The notes beneath the pieces are model-generated. The model was not told the DNA's origin, did no database searches, and saw only the letters and a list, made by a program, of their open reading frames with translations. A DNA stretch of 5,606 bases, taken from positions 1-5,606 of the forward strand of contig JAUZQL010000056.1 in NCBI GenBank assembly GCA_030950975.1. The letters are read 5' to 3'. The position numbers and the translations under genes are program-made. The DNA is from Mariprofundaceae bacterium. GTDB lineage: Bacteria; Pseudomonadota; Zetaproteobacteria; Mariprofundales; Mariprofundaceae. This document shows positions 1 through 5,592 of this stretch, in pieces; positions within the stretch are counted from its first letter, which is position 1; every line of letters begins with the position of its first letter.

Positions 1-1365
1 AACACGTGCATGAGCATATTGCACATAATACACAGGGTTTTCATTGCTTTTTTCTTTGGCTTCTTCCAAGTCAAAATCGAACTGACTTTCGATGCGGCGT
101 GTCATAAAATTAAAACGTACAGCATCCGACCCAACTTCATCGACTACTTCTCGCAAGCTTACAAAGGTTCCTGCGCGTTTGGACATTTTAACAGCTTGCC
201 CATCACGGGTGAGATTCACCATTTGAACCAATAATACATCGGGTTGATTATCTTTTTGAGTCAATGCCTTCATTGCCGCACGTACACGGCTCACATAACC
301 ACCATGATCTGCGCCCCAAATATCAATCATACGATCAAAGCCACGCTGAAATTTATTTTCATGGTAAGCAATATCCGCCGCAAAATAAGTCGCTGTTCCA
401 TCTTTTTTTGCCAACGGACGATCGACATCGTCACCAAAATCAGTGGTTCGGAAAAGCCATTGCTCGACTGGCTTATAGTTTTCAATTTCTTTGCCTTTGG
501 GAGCAGGAAGTGTGCCTAAATATACAGTACCTTGCTCTCGTAGACGTTGAATAAGTGATTGTACTTTGCCTGATTCATGCAGTTTCTTTTCAGAAAAGTA
601 TTCATCAAAGTGAATATTCATGATGGCCAAATCATCAGCAATCATACGCATATTGGCTGCAACACTTTCTTGATTTAACCAAGTAAGGCGTTGTTCTTCG
701 CTCCATGATTGCAAAGTTTCAAAATCATGAATTTTTAGCAGCTCCTTGGCAATATCAATAATATAATCACCGGGATATGCTGAATCAGGCAGTTGAATGC
801 TTTGCCCTTGTAATTCACACATGCGCAACCAAACAGAATTAGCCAACACGCCAATTTGAGTACCTGCATCATTGATATAATATTCACGATGTACCTTAAA
901 ACCACGCGCACTTAACACACGCCCTAAGGCATCACCTACCACAGCTCCTCGACCATGCCCAACATGCATCGGACCCGTGGGGTTTGCGGATACAAATTCC
1001 AAACAAACTTTTTCAGCGTTGTTATCGACTGGCAATTGCCCATAAGACGCGCCTTCAGTCAAAATTTTCTTAAGAACTTCTGCTTCACAGGATTTTTGCA
1101 AACGAATATTGATGAAACCAGGACCTGCAATCGCAGTTTCCTCTACAGCATCAGGCCATACAATCATGGTCAATAATTTATCTGCTACTTGACGTGGATT
1201 CATCTTTAACATGCCAGCCATAGGCATCGCCACATTGCATGCATAGTCGCCGTGTTCTTTCATTTTTGGGCGACTCAATTTAACGTGTACTGATGATGAA
1301 TCAGTCACATCTTTTAATAAAATATCGACTGCATCTTGCAATGCTTGTTCCAGTGATTGTTTCAC
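1..1365 (-). CDS. argS: Arginyl-tRNA synthetase, C-terminal end missing at the window edge
   Basis: This cytoplasmic class I synthetase charges tRNA-Arg with arginine using ATP. The frame translates without interruption for 455 residues to base 1. The family is usually about 550-590 residues, so roughly the last 100-130 residues, including most of the anticodon-binding DALR domain, lie outside. Visible landmarks are the N-terminal tRNA D-loop-recognition domain (about residues 1-85, with HGDYA and GPGFINI), the HIGH-type motif in SANPTGPMHVGHGRGA (127-142, HVGH at 134-137), INDAG (164-168), WGADHGGY (350-357) and KMSKRAGT (393-400), followed by NPVYYVQYAHAR (443-454). An intact KMSK is notable because E. 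coli-type ArgRS lacks a canonical one. The start is GTG at 1365-1363, with GGAG five bases upstream. It follows the M23 gene after 104 bases. Identification is near certain. Confidence 0.97.
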   Translation of the reverse strand, partial: MKQSLEQALQDAVDILLKDVTDSSSVHVKLSRPKMKEHGDYACNVAMPMAGMLKMNPRQVADKLLTMIVWPDAVEETAIAGPGFINIRLQKSCEAEVLKKILTEGASYGQLPVDNNAEKVCLEFVSANPTGPMHVGHGRGAVVGDALGRVLSARGFKVHREYYINDAGTQIGVLANSVWLRMCELQGQSIQLPDSAYPGDYIIDIAKELLKIHDFETLQSWSEEQRLTWLNQESVAANMRMIADDLAIMNIHFDEYFSEKKLHESGKVQSLIQRLREQGTVYLGTLPAPKGKEIENYKPVEQWLFRTTDFGDDVDRPLAKKDGTATYFAADIAYHENKFQRGFDRMIDIWGADHGGYVSRVRAAMKALTQKDNQPDVLLVQMVNLTRDGQAVKMSKRAGTFVSLREVVDEVGSDAVRFNFMTRRIESQFDFDLEEAKEKSNENPVYYVQYAHARV

Positions 1366-1370
1366 AATAA

Positions 1371-1374
1371 CTCC
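1371..1374 (-). promoter_or_regulatory. Ribosome binding site of argS
   Basis: The minus strand reads GGAG, then five bases, then GTG. This supports the GTG at 1365 as the start. The protein then begins MKQSLEQAL, as expected for the N-terminal domain of ArgRS. Confidence 0.7.
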
Positions 1375-1411
1375 AAATTTTTTTCGTTTTTCCAAATCAT
1401 ACATCACCATC

Positions 1412-1427
1412 AAATGTTATAACATTT
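1412..1427. repeat. Perfect 16-bp palindrome upstream of argS
   Basis: AAATGTTATAACATTT equals its own reverse complement over all 16 bases. It lies 47 bases upstream of the argS GTG, in an AT-rich spacer. As DNA it could be a dimeric repressor site. As RNA it would be only a weak AU hairpin without a U-run, so a terminator is unlikely. It also contains an extended -10-like element (TGTTATAAC). Function unknown. Confidence 0.6.
1416..1424 (-). promoter_or_regulatory. Possible extended -10 promoter element for argS
   Basis: Within the palindrome the minus strand reads TG-T-TATAAC: a TGn extension plus a hexamer matching TATAAT at five of six positions. No good -35 box is seen 16-18 bases upstream. 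It would start RNA about 43 bases before the argS GTG. The spacer is AT-rich, so a chance match is quite possible. Confidence 0.25.
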
Positions 1428-1437
1428 AGAAAGTTGA

Positions 1438-1448
1438 AGAGAATCTCT
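1438..1448. repeat. Short odd-length palindrome between the M23 gene and argS
   Basis: AGAGA-A-TCTCT is a five-base inverted repeat around one central base, ten bases to the right of the 16-bp palindrome. No T-run follows on either strand, so it does not look like a terminator of the M23 gene. It may be chance. Confidence 0.3.
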
Positions 1449-1469
1449 GCTTGGTTAAGATTTTATACA

Positions 1470-2408
1470 TTAAGCATGGGGTAAAAAAGGTTGAGGATCA
1501 ATTGCTTTACCAAACCTCAACACTTCAAAATGTAAGTGTGGACCTGTTGAGCGACCGACAGAGCCAATGCGACCAATAAACTGTGCAGCTTCCACAAGAT
1601 CACCAACCTTCACAACGGAAGATGACATGTGTGCATACCGTGTGCGATAACCATAACCATGGTCAATCTCAATCAAATAACCATAACCTCTCATTTTACC
1701 TGAAAATATCACAACACCTCGACTTGCTGCCAATACAGCCGCACCAAAATGATTGGCAATATCTACGCCTTTATGCATTGCGAGTTGACCTGTAAAAGGA
1801 TCATCCCGCATACCAAAGGGAGAACTCAACCAGCCACCTTTCGTAGGCCAAGCATGAGGTTTGGCAATTTTTCCTTCACGATCGCCTTGCAGGAACATAT
1901 CAATAGCTTCCAGTTGCGCATCAAGATGTGTCATTTGCGCATCCATTGAGATCATGCTTTGACCCAAATCCACAGGCTTGACAGTCAAATCATCCACTGC
2001 AACACGAGGCCCACCCATCGCTGGAGGCATATCAAAATCAAAACTATCATCCTTCAACTTAGAACTTTTAAGCAAATGTTTCCCGAGTGCATCTAAGCGT
2101 ATCATACGGGCTTTTAATTCGCCCAAATGATGTGCATACATAGTCACTTTTTCCTGTTCGGAAGACAATTTCTTTTGCATGGTTAAAAAATCATTTTTTT
2201 GCTGTTTATATAACAATGACAGGGTATGTTGAGATTTTTCTAAGGCGATAGAAAGCTGATCAGCTTTGTACATAGCATACATACCCCAAGCAGAACAAGC
2301 AGCCAAAATAAGCATCAATAGCGCCGACAATAGCAACCATGTTTTGCGAATGCGATAACTACGAATAGGTCCAGAATCTGGCACTAACATCAAAGAAAAA
2401 TGTTTCAA
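1470..2408 (-). CDS. Membrane-anchored M23 (LytM-type) metallopeptidase
   Basis: This is a probable zinc endopeptidase that cuts peptidoglycan cross-links in the periplasm. The 312-residue protein has a short basic N-terminus (R16, R19, R21, K22), one hydrophobic segment at about 24-47, a helical, probably coiled-coil region at about 50-110, a linker, and a C-terminal LytM domain at about 187-310. All expected catalytic positions are present: H212 and D216 (HKGVD), H260 (YAHM), and H291 and H293 (HLHFE). It should therefore be active, unlike degenerate activators such as EnvC or NlpD. L35-A-A-C38 resembles a lipobox, so a lipoprotein is an alternative to a bitopic anchor. The start is TTG: an in-frame TAA lies three codons upstream, a GAGGT motif sits eight bases before the TTG, and the next candidate (ATG at codon 7) has no visible ribosome site. 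It lies between tsaE and argS. The fold is certain; the substrate and exact role are inferred. Confidence 0.93.
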   Translation of the reverse strand: MKHFSLMLVPDSGPIRSYRIRKTWLLLSALLMLILAACSAWGMYAMYKADQLSIALEKSQHTLSLLYKQQKNDFLTMQKKLSSEQEKVTMYAHHLGELKARMIRLDALGKHLLKSSKLKDDSFDFDMPPAMGGPRVAVDDLTVKPVDLGQSMISMDAQMTHLDAQLEAIDMFLQGDREGKIAKPHAWPTKGGWLSSPFGMRDDPFTGQLAMHKGVDIANHFGAAVLAASRGVVIFSGKMRGYGYLIEIDHGYGYRTRYAHMSSSVVKVGDLVEAAQFIGRIGSVGRSTGPHLHFEVLRFGKAIDPQPFLPHA

Positions 2409-2416
2409 AATAGTTT

Positions 2417-2421
2417 ACCTC
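2417..2421 (-). promoter_or_regulatory. Ribosome binding site of the M23 peptidase gene
   Basis: GAGGT on the minus strand lies eight bases before the TTG at 2408-2406. An in-frame TAA just upstream of the TTG rules out a longer protein, so this site decides the unusual start. Confidence 0.6.
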
Positions 2422-2437
2422 AAACAATGACACATGG

Positions 2438-2467
2438 ATAATAGTACGCATGCGTTCATTTTGTAAG
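2438..2467 (-). promoter_or_regulatory. Possible sigma70 promoter for the M23 gene and argS
   Basis: On the minus strand CTTACA (2467-2462; four of six matches to TTGACA) is followed after 18 bases by TATTAT (2443-2438; five of six matches to TATAAT). The predicted RNA start near 2431 leaves a leader of about 22 bases that keeps the GAGGT ribosome site. The spacer contains a 10-bp palindrome that could be an operator. Matched by eye only. Confidence 0.33.
2446..2455. repeat. 10-bp palindrome between the possible -35 and -10 boxes
   Basis: ACGCATGCGT is a perfect palindrome in the 62-base gap between tsaE and the M23 gene. It sits in the spacer of the candidate promoter, where a bound regulator would block polymerase. 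Function unknown; it may be chance. Confidence 0.4.
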
Positions 2468-2470
2468 CCG

Positions 2471-2959
2471 TCATGAATTTGCCATGCTAGCTGCATAGTG
2501 TTTTGCTGTAACGCCTGACAAACAGAGCTGTCGTTTTTTTATGTCACCATGCACATAAGATAAATGAATATGCAACACCGAATTGGGCAATAAACCTTGC
2601 GCTTGTTCTGCCCATTCAATCAAACATATCCACGGTGGTATAAAAAACTCTCGAATACCCAACATATCAGCATCATCTTCTCCATCCAAACGATACCAAT
2701 CCATATGGGCGATACGGCATCCATTTCCACCCGATACAACACCATCATATTCTTGAATAATGGCATACGTTGGACTTGGAAGCACTTCATCTTGCACACC
2801 CAATGCCCGCATTACAGCACGTGAAAGAACACTTTTTCCAACCCCTAATTCACCTGAAAAAGCTAATACATCCCCTATTTTCAATATACCAGCCAGACAC
2901 GTCGCCCAAGCGATGGTTTCTTGCTCATTGGCAAAAACATATTCAAACTTATGATGCAA
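2471..2959 (-). CDS. tsaE: tRNA t6A37 biosynthesis ATPase TsaE
   Basis: TsaE is the small P-loop ATPase that works with TsaB and TsaD to place threonylcarbamoyl-adenosine at position 37 of ANN-decoding tRNAs in the cytoplasm. The 162-residue length is normal for the family. Visible motifs are Walker A GELGVGKS (36-43), SPTY (62-65, within the family's switch-like segment), HMDWYRL (85-91) and IEWAE (114-118). The usual Walker A threonine is replaced by serine, which is compatible with activity. The start is TTG at 2959-2957: there is no ATG before the P-loop in this frame, and the CBS gene's stop codon lies inside the first codons. Only a weak GGGG (2970-2967) precedes it, so translation is probably coupled to the CBS gene. 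tsaB and tsaD are not in the window. Identification is firm. Confidence 0.95.
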   Translation of the reverse strand: MHHKFEYVFANEQETIAWATCLAGILKIGDVLAFSGELGVGKSVLSRAVMRALGVQDEVLPSPTYAIIQEYDGVVSGGNGCRIAHMDWYRLDGEDDADMLGIREFFIPPWICLIEWAEQAQGLLPNSVLHIHLSYVHGDIKKRQLCLSGVTAKHYAASMANS

Positions 2960-3410
2960 ACAATTGCCCCGATAATGCTTTCATTAAATCATGAGGCGTG
3001 AGTAAACCGACGACGACGTTATTGTCTAACACAGGTAAGTGATGAATATCCTTTTCTGTCATCAACGTCGCTATTTGTGACAGATTCGCATTGACATCAA
3101 CCGTTTGTACATCAACTGTCATCAAATCTTCGGCGACCATCGCTTGCATGCGTCCTAATTCTTGCTCAAACTTAGCTTCACCCAAAGGAATAATCATATC
3201 AAACATTGCAATCGCTGTTGGCATATGCAATTTCGCTTGCTGATCAATCAAATCATTTTCTGTCAGTATACCTAAAAAGCATTGACTATCATCAACCACT
3301 AAGATGCCTGTAATCCCTTCATCAACAAAACGTTGAGATAATGATTCAATGGGCGTATCCAATGAACAAAAAGATAGTTTTTCATTCATCATATCACGTG
3401 CTGTTAACAT
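2949..3410 (-). CDS. Two-CBS-domain protein, possible nucleotide sensor
   Basis: This 153-residue soluble protein consists almost wholly of a CBS domain pair (Bateman module): CBS1 at about 1-57 (ending GILTENDLI) and CBS2 at about 91-150 (DLMT, HHLPVLDNN, GLLTPHDLMKAL). Such pairs usually bind adenosyl ligands such as AMP, ATP or SAM and control a partner; no catalytic domain is attached here. Between the domains lies a 30-residue segment with PTAIAMFDMIIPL (64-76) and a charged helix, which resembles the linker of a proteobacterial family of stand-alone CBS proteins. The start is ATG at 3410, with AGAGGAG (3423-3417) six bases upstream. The gene overlaps tsaE by 11 bases, which suggests coordinated expression. 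Ligand and partner cannot be read from the sequence. Confidence 0.9.
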   Translation of the reverse strand: MLTARDMMNEKLSFCSLDTPIESLSQRFVDEGITGILVVDDSQCFLGILTENDLIDQQAKLHMPTAIAMFDMIIPLGEAKFEQELGRMQAMVAEDLMTVDVQTVDVNANLSQIATLMTEKDIHHLPVLDNNVVVGLLTPHDLMKALSGQLFAS

Positions 3411-3416
3411 ATCTGA

Positions 3417-3423
3417 CTCCTCT
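3417..3423 (-). promoter_or_regulatory. Strong ribosome binding site of the CBS gene
   Basis: AGAGGAG lies six bases before the ATG at 3410. It is much stronger than anything before tsaE, in line with tsaE relying on coupled translation. Confidence 0.7.
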
Positions 3424-3438
3424 TTTACCTATCAAGTT

Positions 3439-3469
3439 AGCATATCATCTGCATCGCCGCCGTTGTCAC
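3439..3469 (-). promoter_or_regulatory. Weak promoter candidate for CBS-tsaE
   Basis: GTGACA (3469-3464; five of six to TTGACA) is followed by TGA-TATGCT (hexamer 3444-3439; four of six, with a TGn extension). The 19-base spacer is longer than ideal. The RNA would start near 3432 and keep the AGAGGAG site. Low confidence. Confidence 0.22.
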
Positions 3470-3589
3470 CCTCGAGCATTTGTGAGGTGGGGCTTTGGGT
3501 TCAATTGTTTCAAACATGAGATGCCCGATAAACAAACTCGGGTATCACTGGGGTGATTATTTATTTTCGCAGCCCCAAACCACTATAGC
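3470..3589. other. Structured spacer between thiC and the CBS gene
   Basis: No gene is present. Several inverted repeats lie close together: GCCCGA/TCGGGT (3523-3528 with 3538-3543, the outermost pair a wobble), ATCAC/GTGAT directly adjacent (3544-3548 with 3553-3557), an outer arm GGGGCT/AGCCCC (3489-3494 with 3571-3576), and CACCCTC/GAGGTG with one bulged base (3468-3474 with 3485-3490, which competes with the outer arm). On the minus strand no hairpin is followed by a T-run, so it is not a standard terminator for thiC. On the plus strand a T-rich stretch (3557-3567) follows the second hairpin, but no plus-strand gene needs it. It may be a transcript 3' end, a rho-dependent end or a structured leader. 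Confidence 0.35.
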
Positions 3590-5446
3590 CTATGCTTTAT
3601 GGTAAATCTCACTACCTTTTTCTTTAAAGTTTGCAGACTGTTCATACATCCCTTCTTCAATCGCCTTCATCGCTTCAATACCATGTTCATCTGCATAATC
3701 ACGCACATCTTGAGTAATTTTCATTGAGCAGAATTTAGGACCACACATCGAACAAAAATGCGCCACTTTCGCTGATTCTTTAGGCAAGGTTTCATCATGA
3801 AATAATTTTGCAGTGTCTGGATCAAGACTAAGATTGAATTGATCTTCCCAACGAAATTCAAAACGAGCTTTCGACAAGGCATCATCACGTTGCTGGCAAC
3901 CTGGATGACCCTTCGCCAAATCCGCAGCATGGGCAGATATTTTATAGGTAATGACACCCGTTTTCACATCATCACGGTTAGGCAGACCCAAATGCTCTTT
4001 TGGTGTTACATAACAAAGCATGGCACAGCCATACCAAGCAATTTGAGCTGCACCGATACCCGATGTAATATGATCATAACCCGGGGCAATATCAGTGGTT
4101 AGGGGACCTAAAGTGTAGAAGGGCGCTTCATCACAGTATTCCAATTGTAAATCCATGTTCTCTTTAATCATTTGCATGGGCACATGACCAGGACCTTCAA
4201 TCATCACTTGCACATCATGTTTCCACGCAATTTTAGTCAGTTCACCTAATGTTTTTAGCTCACCCAATTGTGCTGCATCATTCGCATCTGCAACCGATCC
4301 TGGTCGCAAACCATCACCCAATGAGAATGACACATCATAAGCTTTCATGATTTCGCAAATATCTTCAAAATGCGTGTAAAGGAAGTTTTCTCGATGATGT
4401 GATAAACACCATTTCGCCATAATCGAGCCACCACGGGACACAATACCTGCTAAGCGATTCGCGGTGAGTGGTACATAACGCAGTAGTACGCCTGAATGAA
4501 TGGTGAAATAGTCCACGCCCTGCTCAGCTTGTTCAATCAAAGTATCACGAAACACTTCCCATGTTAAATCTTCAGCCACGCCGTTTACTTTCTCTAAGGC
4601 TTGATAAATCGGCACAGTACCAATTGGAACGGCTGAGTTACGGATAATCCATTCACGTGTTTCATGGATATTTTTACCCGTTGATAAATCCATGATGGTA
4701 TCTGAACCCCAACGGGTCGCCCACGTCATTTTATCGACTTCTTCTTCAATGGATGAACCCAATGCGGAGTTACCAATATTACCATTGATTTTCACAAGGA
4801 AATTACGACCAATAATCATTGGCTCTAATTCTGGATGATTGATATTGGCAGGAATAATCGCACGACCACGAGCAACTTCATCACGGACAAATTCAGGGGT
4901 AATCACCTGTGGGATACTTGCGCCAAACGATTGCCCTGGATGTTGCGGCGTAATCTCTTGTAATTGCTCACGCTTTTGATTTTCACGAATGGCTACATAT
5001 TCCATTTCAGGGGTGATAATACCTTGACGTGCGTAATGCATTTGTGACACATTTTTACCAACTTTGGCTTTGCGTGGTGTTTTCAAGTGTTCGAATCGAA
5101 GATGATCAATGCTTTCGTCATCACGGCGTTCATTGCCATATTTGGATGATAAACCCGTCAGAAAAGCCGTATCATCGCGTTCTTCAATCCAAGGTGTACG
5201 CACATCAGGTAAGCCTTTTTTCAAATCCAGCTCAACGTCAGGATCAGTATAAGGGCCCGATGTATCATAAACCAAAATAGGGTGATTCTCTTCAAAACCA
5301 GCAGAAGTTTCAGTTGGCGAAAGGCTAATTTCACGCATCGGCACACGAATATCAGGGCGAGAGCCTTCAACATAGACCTTTTTCGAGTTTGGATAAGGCT
5401 GCCGCGCCTCATTCTCAACGTTTGTTACTTCAACTCTTGCTTCCAT
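3590..5446 (-). CDS. thiC: Phosphomethylpyrimidine synthase ThiC
   Basis: ThiC is the cytoplasmic radical-SAM enzyme that rearranges aminoimidazole ribotide into hydroxymethylpyrimidine phosphate, the pyrimidine half of thiamine. The 618-residue length is normal for the proteobacterial form. The N-terminal domain includes GPYTDP and MHYARQGIITPEMEYVAIRE. The catalytic barrel contains NINHPELEPMIIGRNFLVKI, SGVLLRYVP, SRGGSIMAKWCL, LGDGLRPGS, EGPGHVPM and GPLTTDIAPGYDH. The C-terminal iron-sulfur motif is CSMCGPKFC (C565, C568, C573), the C-x2-C-x4-C that holds the 4Fe-4S cluster. Start is ATG with GGAGAGGG just upstream; an in-frame TAG six codons before the ATG excludes a longer form. The stop is TAG at 3592-3590. 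No other thiamine gene is visible next to it. Identification is certain. Confidence 0.98.
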   Translation of the reverse strand: MEARVEVTNVENEARQPYPNSKKVYVEGSRPDIRVPMREISLSPTETSAGFEENHPILVYDTSGPYTDPDVELDLKKGLPDVRTPWIEERDDTAFLTGLSSKYGNERRDDESIDHLRFEHLKTPRKAKVGKNVSQMHYARQGIITPEMEYVAIRENQKREQLQEITPQHPGQSFGASIPQVITPEFVRDEVARGRAIIPANINHPELEPMIIGRNFLVKINGNIGNSALGSSIEEEVDKMTWATRWGSDTIMDLSTGKNIHETREWIIRNSAVPIGTVPIYQALEKVNGVAEDLTWEVFRDTLIEQAEQGVDYFTIHSGVLLRYVPLTANRLAGIVSRGGSIMAKWCLSHHRENFLYTHFEDICEIMKAYDVSFSLGDGLRPGSVADANDAAQLGELKTLGELTKIAWKHDVQVMIEGPGHVPMQMIKENMDLQLEYCDEAPFYTLGPLTTDIAPGYDHITSGIGAAQIAWYGCAMLCYVTPKEHLGLPNRDDVKTGVITYKISAHAADLAKGHPGCQQRDDALSKARFEFRWEDQFNLSLDPDTAKLFHDETLPKESAKVAHFCSMCGPKFCSMKITQDVRDYADEHGIEAMKAIEEGMYEQSANFKEKGSEIYHKA

Positions 5447-5450
5447 GTTT

Positions 5451-5458
5451 CCCTCTCC
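5451..5458 (-). promoter_or_regulatory. Ribosome binding site of thiC
   Basis: GGAGAGGG lies four bases before the ATG at 5446, a strong purine-rich site that fixes the start. Confidence 0.75.
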
Positions 5459-5525
5459 GATCTAGCAAATATACAAAAAATACGGAGGCGCATCATAACC
5501 AACAAGATTTACAAAGAACACCTAC

Positions 5526-5549
5526 AAAAAAAGATTGTAACGACACAAT
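5526..5549 (-). terminator. Weak terminator-like hairpin in the thiC leader
   Basis: On the minus strand ATTGT (5549-5545), a six-base loop and ACAAT (5538-5534) are followed by one C and seven Ts (5532-5526). The layout is that of an intrinsic terminator, but the stem is only five pairs with one G-C. It lies about 80 bases before the thiC ATG, so it could be an attenuator or end a transcript from upstream. Chance is possible in this AT-rich leader. Confidence 0.25.
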
Positions 5550-5568
5550 GAACTATTTTATCCATGCA

Positions 5569-5592
5569 AAATCACCAAATCACCAAATCACC
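5569..5592. repeat. Three tandem copies of an 8-bp unit
   Basis: AAATCACC is repeated three times without mismatch (5569-5576, 5577-5584, 5585-5592). On the thiC sense strand it reads GGTGATTT. It lies in the thiC leader about 125-150 bases before the ATG. Eight bases is not a codon multiple and no gene covers it. Repeats of this kind can change copy number by slippage. Confidence 0.85.

Noticed and set aside
10..1176. Open reading frames on the plus strand (74-96 residues) across the left part
   Set aside because: They lie opposite argS, whose frame gives a continuous protein with all family motifs, and they show no recognisable domain.
3498..3506. GGTTCAATT resembling a tRNA T-arm
   Set aside because: There is no acceptor stem, anticodon arm or D-arm at the right distances on either strand.
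3341..3556. A 71-residue plus-strand frame across the CBS-thiC spacer
   Set aside because: Half of it is antisense to the CBS gene, there is no evident ribosome site, and the composition is that of a non-coding frame.
3523..3567. Plus-strand intrinsic terminator
   Set aside because: The stems are only five to six pairs, the following stretch is T-rich rather than a T-run, and no plus-strand gene lies upstream.
3721..3957. A 78-residue minus-strand frame inside thiC
   Set aside because: It is an out-of-frame shadow of thiC; the ThiC frame is intact and carries the iron-sulfur motif here.
5282..5551. An 89-residue plus-strand frame running from within thiC into its leader
   Set aside because: It overlaps the thiC start antisense, has no evident ribosome site and no recognisable family.
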